Origin: Pseudomonas parasichuanensis
GTDB taxonomy: Bacteria > Pseudomonadota > Gammaproteobacteria > Pseudomonadales > Pseudomonadaceae
Assembly: GCF_021601385.1 (NCBI RefSeq)
Contig: NZ_BQHO01000004.1
Coordinates: forward strand, 62,001 to 126,000
Direction: 5' to 3'
Length of the DNA stretch: 64,000 nucleotides
Position 1 is the first letter of the stretch. Each line of letters opens with the position of its first letter. The position numbers and the translations under genes were made by a program. Under the pieces are notes generated by a model. That model worked only from the letters and a program-made list of their open reading frames with translations, was not told the origin of the DNA and made no database searches. Shown here in pieces: positions 17,464 to 26,405 of the stretch.

Positions 17464-18630
17464 TCAGTACTCGATACCTTGGCTTTGCTGCAGCGAGGCA
17501 GGCACAAGCGCCTCGCCGTCAAGCTGTTCAAGCACGTCGTAGATGTTGTCGATCTTGCTGCCCAGCACGGAGTAGCAGCCAGGCAGGCCTTGATGTCGTT
17601 CGAAGAGGATGGGACGTCCATCATCCCCTTCGTTCTTTTGCAGCACCGTCTTGACCTCGTAGAGCGAGTCAATGTGGGCGGCGCCCTGGATGGCCGGGAT
17701 GTAACGTGCGACGTCACGGACCATGCGGTCGACACGTGAATCGCGTGCATACTCGTCCAGCCGCGAGTAGGGATCAACCCCCGCCTGGTCGTTCCAATGA
17801 AGATGCGGGGTGTAGCGCACGTGCGACAGTGTGTGCAGGCCTCGTGCAGGGAACGGCATCATCGAGAAGAAGGGCCCATCCATGACCGTCACGCCGATAC
17901 CGTCCAATGGCTCGGGCATGCGCATCAGCGCCATTTCGGTGATTTCTTGCTTGAGCTCGCTGCGCACCCCGGGGAAGTCGCCGGCAAACTGGTTGAGCCC
18001 GCTGTAGGTGCAGTTGAACACATAGCGACAGTCGATCGCTTCGGGCGCGCGCCCCGGGTTCTGCATCACCACCTGCAAGCGCTGTTTGGGCTGCCGGTTG
18101 ATTTCGCTCACACGACTGTTGCAACGCACCTGCACGCCGCCTTCGGCCAGCTCACGCTTGGCCCAGGACGCAAGCTTGGTGCTGTCGAAAGCATATTCCT
18201 GCACCAGAAACACATCTTCGATCAGCCGAGGCTCGAACAACTGCTTGTGCTCAGGCGCCGCCGGCAGGATGCTGCCGCCGATGTCTTTGCAAAAGCGTTG
18301 GAACTGGGCGGCGGTCACCTTCGAGTTGCGCCGTGCAATGGCGTACAGCTTGGTGAAGTCCTGGCGGACCGCTTCGGGCCAATCCTGCACAAAGCGTGGC
18401 AGGTTGATCCGGCTGCGGTACGCCGTGGTGAAGCTGCGCGGGTAGTGGTAGCCGTTATGCACCCTGGCCTGGTTGTGGTACGAAGCGCGCTGCAACAGCG
18501 ACGGCTCGCGCTCCACCAGAAGCACGCGCTTGAACCCGCGCTGCCGGGCCAGGTAGATGGCGATGGCGCAGCCATAGAAGCCGCCACCGATGATGACCGC
18601 ATCGAAGCTCTCGCCGCTCCCTGCCCCCAT
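17464..18630 (-). CDS. FAD-dependent oxidoreductase (DAO family)
   Basis: This 388-residue D-amino-acid-oxidase-fold flavoprotein has the dinucleotide loop VIIGGGFYGCAIAIYLAR (about 10-27), LVEREPSLLQRASYHNQ (FAD ribose and flavin contacts) and a C-terminal VLGSKIDNIYD. ATG at 18630 overlaps the stop of the upstream frameshifted GT2 by one base and follows AGGAG. Its location suggests oxidation of an amine or alcohol on a sugar or ulosonate intermediate, but no direct evidence sets the substrate. Confidence 0.8.
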   Translation of the reverse strand: MGAGSGESFDAVIIGGGFYGCAIAIYLARQRGFKRVLLVEREPSLLQRASYHNQARVHNGYHYPRSFTTAYRSRINLPRFVQDWPEAVRQDFTKLYAIARRNSKVTAAQFQRFCKDIGGSILPAAPEHKQLFEPRLIEDVFLVQEYAFDSTKLASWAKRELAEGGVQVRCNSRVSEINRQPKQRLQVVMQNPGRAPEAIDCRYVFNCTYSGLNQFAGDFPGVRSELKQEITEMALMRMPEPLDGIGVTVMDGPFFSMMPFPARGLHTLSHVRYTPHLHWNDQAGVDPYSRLDEYARDSRVDRMVRDVARYIPAIQGAAHIDSLYEVKTVLQKNEGDDGRPILFERHQGLPGCYSVLGSKIDNIYDVLEQLDGEALVPASLQQSQGIEY

Positions 18631-19651
18631 CAAGCGCGCTCCTGCACCGGTTCAACCTGGCCACCGGACAACGCGGAAACGTCCTCGACATTGAGCTTTT
18701 CGTGGCGGGTAATGCGTGCGCTGTTGAGCTCCTGGCCAACGTGGTACTGCGGCCCCTCGTTGGACAGGCTGGCCATGTTGAGGATGTATTCGCCCAACAC
18801 CAGCAACACCAGGGATATCAGGAAGAACATCCCGGATTGTTGCAGCGAGACGCTGGTCCAGCCGGCGGCGACATTGTCCTTGAACAACGCAACGGCAATG
18901 ACATAGATGCAGTAGACCAGGTTGGCGATGGCGCCGAACAGCGACAGCGAGGTCACCAGGCGCATCGGTGCCCGGGTGGTGGAGACCAGCAGGCGCATGC
19001 CCCTGTCGATGCTCTCGCCCAGGCGCTTGGCGGCCGGGGCCAGCGGGGTCGAGCTGTAGGTCAGGTAGGCGCGGGCGAAGCCCCCGTCGCCGGCAGGTGG
19101 CGATAGGTCATGGCTGGCTGCGGGTGTTGCAGGATGAAATTGATCACCCGCTTGTTGAGGATGCGGTACTGCGGCGCTTCCTTGGCCAGGTGCACACCGT
19201 TGAATGCGCTGTAGAGGCGATGGAAGACCGTGTAGGCGGTACGGTAGGCCCAGCTCTGCGCGGGCTTTTGCTGGTTGCTGGCAAACACTACGTCAGCGCC
19301 CTGGGAGGCCTGTTCGAGCATCTGTGGCACGAAGTTGATGTCGTCCAACAGTGGGTCGATGACCGCCACGTAGTCGCCCAGTGCGTTTTCCAGCCCGACC
19401 CACGAGGCGGTGTCGCCATCGACTTCCTTGGTCAGGGCGTAGACCTGCAGGTTGGCCAGGCCCTTTTCGCCGGTCAGGCGCTTGAGCACGGCGATGCTGT
19501 CGTCATCGGAGGCGTTGTCGACAATGATCAACTCGTAGTCACTGACGATCGACGACACCACGCTGGCCGCCTCGGTCAGCATGCGCTCCAGCGCGTGCGA
19601 CTGATTCTTCACCACGAAGACCACGGACAGGAAGCAGGGGAAAAAAGCCAT
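18630..19651 (-). pseudogene. GT2 glycosyltransferase with C-terminal membrane helices, frameshifted
   Basis: Two reading frames together make one GT2. The first (19651 to a stop near 19061) has LSVVFVVKNQ, ELIIVDNASDDDS and an AVIDPLLDD site. The second carries the rest (GFARAYLTYSS onward), with two membrane helices (MRLVTSLSLFGAIANLVYCIYVI and FFLISLVLLVLGEYIL) typical of GtrB/ArnC-like undecaprenyl-phosphate sugar transferases. The break falls in a run of five C on the plus strand (19081-19085); one more base would restore a single 340-residue frame. No other lesion is seen, so it is a recent mutation, a phase-variable tract or a sequencing error. Confidence 0.8.
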
Positions 19652-19690
19652 AAATAAGTTCTCTTTGAATAAACGCCCAAGGCCTTCGCG

Positions 19691-20350
19691 TCAGGCGAAA
19701 TCGGCGAGCGAAGAAACAGCCTCGATGTTCGGCAATCCATTGTCGCGGCAATACACTTCCCAGCCGTCGAACTCCGACCACTTGGAAACAAAAACGAAAT
19801 CCAGCTCAAACTGCGAAGCCGCGACATGGTCGTAACGGCTGTCGCCCAGGAACAACGCTGGCAACTGCAGGTTGCCAGCCACCAGTTCCCGCGCGACGAT
19901 CACTTCCTTGGTATCCGGGCTGCCAAAGATGCCGCCATCGAACAACGGCGCCAGCCCGCGCGCCTCGAATACTTCACGCAGTTCGCATTGCGCGCCTCCG
20001 GATGCCACCATCCAGCGCGTTGCCGGGTACTGCGCACGGAGTTCAAGCAAGCCGTCCGCCACGGCGCAGTTCATCAGGCCGCTGGCAACCTCAGTGGCGT
20101 AGCACCTCAACAGTTCGTCCAGGCCTGGCCCTTCGGCGTCTGCCGCGACAAGGTGACTCAGTAGATATTCAAACTTTTTGAACCGGGAAATCCCGCCGTT
20201 GCGCTGGTGATATTCAACCAGTCGCTTCGCCGCCTCATGACCGTAAGGCAGCGCAGCCTGATAGAACGCGTCGGTCTTGATCTTGTTTGAATCCAGGATG
20301 ACGCCATCGCAGTCGAAGACGATCGTCTTGTAGTGGCCAAGGTCGATCAC
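19691..20350 (-). CDS. HAD-superfamily phosphatase (probable ulosonate-phosphate phosphatase)
   Basis: This 219-residue HAD hydrolase has motif I FDCDGVILDSN (about 10-20), a helical cap, motif II MVASGGAQ and motif III/IV LFLGDSRYDHVAA. The start is GTG at 20350, overlapping the stop of the cytidylyltransferase gene by four bases (GTGA); the longer open frame upstream lies inside that gene. Coupling to a KdsB-like gene and an aldolase suggests that it removes phosphate from the ulosonate 8- or 9-phosphate before CMP activation. Confidence 0.85.
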   Translation of the reverse strand: MIDLGHYKTIVFDCDGVILDSNKIKTDAFYQAALPYGHEAAKRLVEYHQRNGGISRFKKFEYLLSHLVAADAEGPGLDELLRCYATEVASGLMNCAVADGLLELRAQYPATRWMVASGGAQCELREVFEARGLAPLFDGGIFGSPDTKEVIVARELVAGNLQLPALFLGDSRYDHVAASQFELDFVFVSKWSEFDGWEVYCRDNGLPNIEAVSSLADFA

Positions 20351-21087
20351 AGCGCGTGCGCTCCGCGCAACGCCAGCTCTACCGCGGGCACGTCTTCGGG
20401 GGCATCGACGGCAAGGCTTCCGCCCGAGGTTTCGATCATCCTTACCGGCACATCGAGCTCGAGGAAACGCAGGATCTCGATGTCTTCGCAACGCTCGGTA
20501 TCGCTCTTGCGCCCAAGGCCTGCGTATGCCGCCAACTGCTCAGCGGTAAAGGCATAGATGCACACCTGTTTCTTGTAACGGGCAGGCGCCAACTCCGAAC
20601 TCTTGAACCCCGGAATCGGTAACCGTGACATGTAGATCAAACGGCCCGCCTCGGTCGTCAGCACCTTGGGAATATTCACACTGCGTGGATCTTCGGCATC
20701 ACTGATCCAACAAAATCCGTTGATCACCGAACCCATGTCGGACTGCTTGATGCGCGCGATATTGAGAATGTCTTGGGGGTCGACCAAGGGCTCATCGCCT
20801 TGGACGTTGATATAGATGTCCGCCTCGATCTGCCGGGCCGCTTCAGCCAACCTGTCAGTTCCGGTCATGGCTTGCTCACTGGTCATCACCACTTGGAAAC
20901 CCGCTTCGGTAACAACGTCGGCGATACGCTGATCGTCGGTGGCAACATAGACATTGCCTGTGCCCACGGCCTTGGCCGACAGCTGGGCCACCCAGAGGAT
21001 CATGGGCTTGCCGTTGAGCGGAACCAGCGGTTTGCCTGGATAGCGAGACGACTTGTATCGCGCGGGGATGACCACGACCGTCTTCAT
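20347..21087 (-). CDS. KdsB-like CMP-ulosonate cytidylyltransferase
   Basis: This 246-residue enzyme belongs to the CMP-Kdo synthetase family, with VVIPARYKSSRYPGKPL at the N-terminus (nucleotide binding), YVATDD, TGTDRLAEA and NVQGDEPLV. The family joins CTP to a 3-deoxy-ulosonic acid. Start at 21087 is chosen by family alignment (MKTVVVIPAR); a start at 21108 would overlap the upstream gene. Being in a polysaccharide cluster beside an aldolase, it is probably a paralogue dedicated to a surface sugar rather than the housekeeping kdsB. Confidence 0.88.
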   Translation of the reverse strand: MKTVVVIPARYKSSRYPGKPLVPLNGKPMILWVAQLSAKAVGTGNVYVATDDQRIADVVTEAGFQVVMTSEQAMTGTDRLAEAARQIEADIYINVQGDEPLVDPQDILNIARIKQSDMGSVINGFCWISDAEDPRSVNIPKVLTTEAGRLIYMSRLPIPGFKSSELAPARYKKQVCIYAFTAEQLAAYAGLGRKSDTERCEDIEILRFLELDVPVRMIETSGGSLAVDAPEDVPAVELALRGAHAL

Positions 21088-21097
21088 AGCCACATAC

Positions 21098-22708
21098 TCA
21101 CATTGCATAAATTGATTTCGACTTGATCATGTAACGCGATGGCGTCACGGCACTCACCGACAGTCCGGGTGAGGCTTCGAGGAATTGTTCGAGCACCTTT
21201 TGCACCTCTGCCATTCTGGGGTCGTCGGCGCCGTAGCCATCGAAACCAGCCAAGTGAACGCAACGCGCTCTGCCGCTGGCGGCAATGGCCAGGGCATAGG
21301 CAAAGACCAAGGAAGTGGGCAACGTGCAGCACGTGGCCTCGAAGGCAAAGGTGTCAGCTTTCACTGTGATGCCGAAGTCCAGCAGGGTCTTGCCCTGCAG
21401 CGCCGCCAGGACGTCTTCCGGCAAGACACTGGCAGGCGCCACCAACGGCTGTGGCAACCGGGCATGCTCTGCGCTGTCGGCCAGCAGCCGCACCGGGTGG
21501 CACGCCACCCTGATGTCGATCAATGCCGGGTCGATCCGCGACTGGGTGTTGAGCGCCATCACGAAGGGTGAGTTGCGCCGGATATAGGCTTCCAATGCTG
21601 ACCGGTGTGCCTCGACACCCGGCCCGGTCCCCAGCAACAGCACTTCTCGCCCAGCCACAGCCTCAGCCGGAGACCAGGCGCCGCCAGGGGACTGCTGGTA
21701 GAAATTACGTGCGCTGTCCAGCGTATCCAGGCAGAAACGCTTGCCGCCCTTGACCCGAAGGTGGTTGATCACCGCCAGTACGTCTTCTTCGTTGTAACGC
21801 GGATCGCCAAGCATTTCCTGAATATAGGTGGGGTGAATACCGTATTTGCCCGCGAGGTAGTAATAGGTGTTGGTGCCCCAACCGCAGCTATGCTGCATCG
21901 GCCTGAAGTACTGGTTGATCAAGGACATCAACGGCACGATGTTCACTTGTGTACCTGCGTGCTGCTGCAACTCCAGCATCAGGTACTCGGTCTTTGCATT
22001 GCCTGGCCCGCGCCCCATACCCGTCACGGTAGCGTCCAGCCAGGTGACCCCGTTGTCGACGGCGCACAGGGTGTTCTGCAGGGCCAGCCCCATGTTGTCG
22101 TGGGTATGAATGCCCAATTCGCCCTGCCAATGCGATCGCAGCCACATCACCACCTGGCTCACGCACGCAGGGCTCATGCTGCCCATACTGTCCGCGAAAT
22201 ACAGGACATCCACCGGCCAGCGGCTGGCCTGCCGGGCAAGCGCTTCGATTTCATGCTGCTGGCGGTCGGCCACCTGCATCAGGTTGAAGCCCACTGTAAA
22301 ACCACGCTCTTTGAGCCAGGCGGCCGCGGGCAGCGATCGCTCGAACTCGTGCACATGGCAGGCGATGCGCACCAGTTGGACCGGGCTGGTGCTCGCCCCC
22401 TCGGGGAACAGGCGCTCGAGGGCCTGCTCCAGCGACGTTTCGGCGCCCAGCAGCTCGACGGCGTTGACCATGACCGCGACGGTCAGGGCTTGAGGAATGT
22501 TCAACCCACGCAGATAGGCATCCGTGGTGAATGCATTGGCGCCCTTGAAGCCCTTGTTATTGAGCGAGCGCAGCCCCAGCTCGACGATCGGGACATTGGC
22601 CGCGGCCATGGCCTTGAGGTAGCTGTCCACCACCTCGGGCGGGAAATTCCAGGCGTTGTAGTAACCGCCGTCGCGCAGTGTGCAGTCGATCACCGTGCAC
22701 GTTTTCAT
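21098..22708 (-). CDS. HMGL-like aldolase fused to a DUF115/sialyltransferase-like domain
   Basis: This 536-residue protein has two domains. The N-terminal part (about 1-330) is a DRE-TIM aldolase of the HMG-CoA lyase/4-hydroxy-2-oxovalerate aldolase type: CTLRDGG (9-15), VELGLRS (42-48) and metal-binding HTHDN (201-205). The C-terminal part (about 352-536) has LLLGTGPG (357-364), MALN (384-387) and LAGFDGYG (486-493), the pattern of DUF115/GT42-like proteins such as the one at 61012. It overlaps the upstream gene by four bases. I infer a pyruvate-type aldol condensation giving a 3-deoxy-2-ulosonic acid, with transfer or binding of the product by the second domain. Confidence 0.8.
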   Translation of the reverse strand: MKTCTVIDCTLRDGGYYNAWNFPPEVVDSYLKAMAAANVPIVELGLRSLNNKGFKGANAFTTDAYLRGLNIPQALTVAVMVNAVELLGAETSLEQALERLFPEGASTSPVQLVRIACHVHEFERSLPAAAWLKERGFTVGFNLMQVADRQQHEIEALARQASRWPVDVLYFADSMGSMSPACVSQVVMWLRSHWQGELGIHTHDNMGLALQNTLCAVDNGVTWLDATVTGMGRGPGNAKTEYLMLELQQHAGTQVNIVPLMSLINQYFRPMQHSCGWGTNTYYYLAGKYGIHPTYIQEMLGDPRYNEEDVLAVINHLRVKGGKRFCLDTLDSARNFYQQSPGGAWSPAEAVAGREVLLLGTGPGVEAHRSALEAYIRRNSPFVMALNTQSRIDPALIDIRVACHPVRLLADSAEHARLPQPLVAPASVLPEDVLAALQGKTLLDFGITVKADTFAFEATCCTLPTSLVFAYALAIAASGRARCVHLAGFDGYGADDPRMAEVQKVLEQFLEASPGLSVSAVTPSRYMIKSKSIYAM

Positions 22709-24558
22709 ACCGACACTCCTTGCAAGATATCGCGCACTTCGTCATAGACCACGCGCCAATCGAGGCTGTAGCTGATGAAATCCATTCGACGGTCCGCTGC
22801 ATCGGGTTGATCAATGATCAGTGATTTGTCCACCAGGCGCGTGCGCTTGCGGATATGGTTGTCGGCATCGATCATCTGCGTGTTCAGGTGTGCAACCCCA
22901 GGACAACCGGCGAACCTGGCCACATGCAACCCGCCCGTCGCCGAATTGCCCACATACACATCAGCGCACTTGCCATAGAAGATCTTCTGCACGCTGTCCG
23001 CGCCCACCACACTGAACACCTTGATGCCCGGGTCGAGCTGGGCAACGATCTGCTCGACCACTCGGTTGTCCTGCGCGGTCTCTTCAAGATCCCTTGCGGT
23101 AGGGTGAAGCGGGGAAGTCCAGCCATCGAACACAACGCCCACATCCGGATAAGTCTTCTGCAACGCCGTCAGCAGGCTGGCGGCCGCCTCGACTTGTTCG
23201 ATCCACGCACGCTTCTGCACGGTGATGCCGAACCAGACCAGTGGATAACACGTCAGCAGCTGTGCCGGCGCACTGGGCTGCTGCTGGATGAGCTGCTTTC
23301 TGGAATAGGCATTGAATTCGCCATCGAAGCGCGAGGTGCTCTTCAATCGGCTGTTGTCGAACACCATGCCAACATGGAAGTAGAAGCCCTGCTCGGCCAC
23401 GCTCTGCGCCCAAAGCTCATCGGGTGCCAGGCGTTGCTCTGTGGCTTCGAGCGCATAGAGGCTTTTGAAGGAGCAGAAATCACCACCGGGGTAATAGATG
23501 ATTTGCGCCACATCCTTGAGTACACCGGCCTCGTTCAGGTCACTCATCGCCGCAGCCACATCGTAGTAGAAGTGGTAAGGGCGGGCGTGGGAAGCGATGA
23601 CACCAAGGAAGCGACGTTGCCCTGCACTGTAGTGCGTGACCCGCTCCAGGTTGCGAATGAAGCGGTAGACGAAGTTTCTCACCAGCACGGCATCGACATG
23701 GTGGATCGTCACCATCGCGCGGCGGGTGGGGAAGTAGATCGTATCGGCAGATCCAACATGCTGGAACAGGAAGAACATCTCGCCGGTGGACGAGATGAAC
23801 TTCAGGACGTTGATTTCATCGGTAAACAGGTAGCTTTCATCGGCGAAGGCCATGCCGTAGCCGAACGGGTCCGGGACGATGATCGCGCCCTTGGTCGTCG
23901 CCGACTGCACCGCATCGATGCAGAACTCTTCGCGGCTCACGTACTGCAGAAAGCCTCGGCAGCGCTCCAGACCGGGTGCATCGGCACCGGCGAGGATGTC
24001 CTCTGCCAAGTACTCATCCAACTGCTCGAAGAGCAGTGCGCGTAGCATGCTGTCATTGAGCCGGTCCAGCTGATCGACCAGCGCATGGGCATCGGCATCC
24101 AGGACCTTGCCGTGGCAATAAGCAGACCACAGGCCACCGACTACGCTGGCGTCAATACCCGACGGTTGGCAATGGATCACCTTCCAGGGGTGTTCAACGC
24201 CGTTGAGCTGAAGCGACAACTCGGTCGGTACGCCGAACTGCATATCGACTTCAAAGCTGAAACCGCACTTCAACTGTGCATGGCCGTGATGCCCTGCCTC
24301 GGCAACGTCGAGTATTGCGCACAGCACATCGGCGCGCTCGATATTGAGCTTGCGCACGACCTTGTTCTTGCCCGTGCGAATCACCAGGCTCGCGCGCTGG
24401 GCTTCCTCGGTCGGCAACAGCCAACCGGAGATTGTCACAGGCCCCGCGCACAATTGTCGGTCTTGAGGAAAATCCAGGCACGAATGCGCGATCGCGTCGA
24501 CCATCTGCATGGTGCTTTGATCCTGCACTGAAAGTTCGACAATTTCCGAAATCAACAC
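22705..24558 (-). CDS. putative glycosyltransferase with N-terminal beta-sandwich domain
   Basis: This 617-residue protein is not a family I recognise in full. The N-terminal part (about 40-130) has ISGWLLPTEEAQRASLVIRT and IERADVLCAI, a beta-sandwich pattern also seen in the lipoprotein encoded at 25921. The C-terminal half (about 330-600) looks GT-B-like, with FLGVIASHARPYHFYYD, VVFDGWTSPLHP and DVYVGNSATGGLHVARFAG, the last resembling a donor-binding stretch. It has no signal peptide or membrane helix. It lies between a rhamnan-F-type transferase and the aldolase gene, so it may add the ulosonate or a rhamnose. Confidence 0.65.
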   Translation of the reverse strand: MLISEIVELSVQDQSTMQMVDAIAHSCLDFPQDRQLCAGPVTISGWLLPTEEAQRASLVIRTGKNKVVRKLNIERADVLCAILDVAEAGHHGHAQLKCGFSFEVDMQFGVPTELSLQLNGVEHPWKVIHCQPSGIDASVVGGLWSAYCHGKVLDADAHALVDQLDRLNDSMLRALLFEQLDEYLAEDILAGADAPGLERCRGFLQYVSREEFCIDAVQSATTKGAIIVPDPFGYGMAFADESYLFTDEINVLKFISSTGEMFFLFQHVGSADTIYFPTRRAMVTIHHVDAVLVRNFVYRFIRNLERVTHYSAGQRRFLGVIASHARPYHFYYDVAAAMSDLNEAGVLKDVAQIIYYPGGDFCSFKSLYALEATEQRLAPDELWAQSVAEQGFYFHVGMVFDNSRLKSTSRFDGEFNAYSRKQLIQQQPSAPAQLLTCYPLVWFGITVQKRAWIEQVEAAASLLTALQKTYPDVGVVFDGWTSPLHPTARDLEETAQDNRVVEQIVAQLDPGIKVFSVVGADSVQKIFYGKCADVYVGNSATGGLHVARFAGCPGVAHLNTQMIDADNHIRKRTRLVDKSLIIDQPDAADRRMDFISYSLDWRVVYDEVRDILQGVSV

Positions 24559-24606
24559 ACATCTCCAACCCGTCGGGTAAATAGGTGAACCTTGCGCTTG
24601 CCGTGC

Positions 24607-25881
24607 TTAGATCAGGCCACGGAAAAATGCCGCGCGCTTCCAACCAAACAACACATCGCCGCCGTACGGGCGCGAGTACATGATTCGGCGAAACTCCGGG
24701 CGCTGCGCTTCTTCCAGGTCGAATGCAAGCCGCTCGATGTCACGCGTGGTGAACGCGCCACGGAATACGCCATCGAGCTTGATGATCGGCAAGCCGATAC
24801 GGTGCAGGAAGATATTGTTCTGGTGGATTTGCGAGCCATGGGCGAAGCACGCCATGAAGCGGGCAATCACCTCCTCCTTGAGAACCGGAAACAGCGCATC
24901 GTTTCGCGCAGCACCATCGACGACGGTCGAGCTGACGTACTGCTTGAAGCTGCTCAGGGAGTTGGCGAAGTGGATGTCGATACCGTGCAGGTTTTCCAGC
25001 TCGGCCTTGTCCAGGGAAATACCCGCCATGCTGGTGGTCGAGTGCAGGTACTTGGAAGCCACGCTGTCGGCGACCGAAGCGAACGAGAAGCGCGGCCAAT
25101 GCACCAGGTCGGAATCGCGCGCCAGGCTCGAGACATCTTCGAGCAAGGCAGGGTCTTTACCGATGACCTCGCAAGCTCGGGACATGTCGTACAGGGCACG
25201 GAAGTTATCAGGGGTACTGACGAGTTTCTTCAGGAGTTTGGACAGCTCCATCTCCCCGGTATCGATGACCACCGGGCGCACGTCAGTGCACACGTAGTTT
25301 TTCCAGTACTTCTTCAAGCGCGGGTTGTTCAGCACATTGCCGCTCAGCGCAATGCAGAACGAACCGAGGTGGTGTTCGATTTCGTAGTTCTCGGTGGCGC
25401 CCAGGGCCTCCACTGGCGAGGCGAACATCTCGGCAATGAAGCCCTGGTTGTTCTTGGCGCTGAAGAACACGCTGTCGTTGACCAGCATCATGCGCGGACA
25501 CTGGGCTGCCAGGCCACTTTGGTACAGGTACTGAAAGCCGGATTTGTAGCTACCGAAGTCACGGCCGAAGTTGTAGCGCTCGATGTAACAGTCAATGACC
25601 TGGTCATAGCGCTGGGGGTCAGCCACCTTGAGGGTGTTGACGCACACGACATAGATGCCCTGTTGCTGGGCCGCCTCAAGGAACGCCAGGATGTCATTGC
25701 GCAGCTCACCCTTTTCGAACAGCGCCATGAGCATGATTGGCTGTCCGTGATAGGGGCTGGCAAAGACAACGCGATCCTTTTTCCCCATGCCCTTGAACTT
25801 GTTGACCTTCGACTGGTAGGCCATGTAGGCGTACGCAGCCGGGTAGACCAAGTAGTTTTTTATCCGCTGAACTATTTGCAC
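24607..25881 (-). CDS. rhamnan synthesis F-family glycosyltransferase
   Basis: This 424-residue protein has the rhamnan-synthesis F (RgpF-like) signatures RYNFGRDFGSYKSGF (about 101-115), MLVNDSVFF and a GSFCIALSG stretch. This family transfers rhamnose or related residues during polysaccharide assembly at the cytoplasmic face. A short amphipathic N-terminal stretch (YLVYPAAYAYMAYQSK) may dock it to the membrane. With rmlBDAC upstream, a rhamnosyl donor is likely. Confidence 0.8.
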   Translation of the reverse strand: MQIVQRIKNYLVYPAAYAYMAYQSKVNKFKGMGKKDRVVFASPYHGQPIMLMALFEKGELRNDILAFLEAAQQQGIYVVCVNTLKVADPQRYDQVIDCYIERYNFGRDFGSYKSGFQYLYQSGLAAQCPRMMLVNDSVFFSAKNNQGFIAEMFASPVEALGATENYEIEHHLGSFCIALSGNVLNNPRLKKYWKNYVCTDVRPVVIDTGEMELSKLLKKLVSTPDNFRALYDMSRACEVIGKDPALLEDVSSLARDSDLVHWPRFSFASVADSVASKYLHSTTSMAGISLDKAELENLHGIDIHFANSLSSFKQYVSSTVVDGAARNDALFPVLKEEVIARFMACFAHGSQIHQNNIFLHRIGLPIIKLDGVFRGAFTTRDIERLAFDLEEAQRPEFRRIMYSRPYGGDVLFGWKRAAFFRGLI

Positions 25882-25920
25882 GAAAACCTCACCAACGCCT
25901 GGCAGCCCCAGGCGTGAACC

Positions 25921-26394
25921 TTATTCAACGATTACGTTTTTCTTGACCTGGCACAGCAAGACGCCATGGGGGTCCAACAGACGGATGGCGATGCCATAAC
26001 TGCCTTTCTCTAATGTCGACAGGTCGGCCATAAGCTTGAACCCGGCATTCAGGTGCGCATCACTGCTCATTGCCCGAGCCACGTCTGGCCGCGCCATACG
26101 CTCAGCGCCCTCGAACGGATAAGTCTTGCCTGCGCCGGACTTGAGTTCCAAAACCACCTTGTCGCTGGCCTCACTCTTCGTGTTGCCTGCCATCCAGCCC
26201 TGGAACCGTACTGGCCCCTGCTTGACCCGTAGCACCACGCCCTCCGTGCCATTGGCACTGTCGAGCGCGCAGTAGATCACCGGGGTAACCAGGCCAGTAC
26301 TCGCCGGACGCTCCTGATCGCCACAACCACTGACGAGCAGTGCCGCAACAAGGGGTACCAACGCCGAATGAAACGTGCGGATCATCTGAATCAT
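25921..26394 (-). CDS. small lipoprotein with a single beta-sandwich domain
   Basis: This 157-residue protein has a lipoprotein signal (LVPLVAALLVSGC with the acylated Cys at about 24), then one domain with FQGWMAGNT, VVLELKSGAGKTYPF, RPDVARAM, LNAGFKLMADL and GSYGIAIRLLD. The same strand pattern occurs at the N-terminus of the glycosyltransferase encoded at 22705. Asp is not at position +2 (GDQ follows Cys), so outer-membrane sorting is likely. It sits next to the ABC exporter and could bind the polysaccharide in the periplasm; that role is inference. An ATG at 26385 is the other possible start. Confidence 0.7.
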   Translation of the reverse strand: MIQMIRTFHSALVPLVAALLVSGCGDQERPASTGLVTPVIYCALDSANGTEGVVLRVKQGPVRFQGWMAGNTKSEASDKVVLELKSGAGKTYPFEGAERMARPDVARAMSSDAHLNAGFKLMADLSTLEKGSYGIAIRLLDPHGVLLCQVKKNVIVE

Positions 26395-26405
26395 TTCCTT
26401 GATAA

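Noticed and set aside
16360-17739. 459-codon plus-strand frame in the modification trio
   Set aside because: It is antisense to three coupled minus-strand genes and lacks any family motif.
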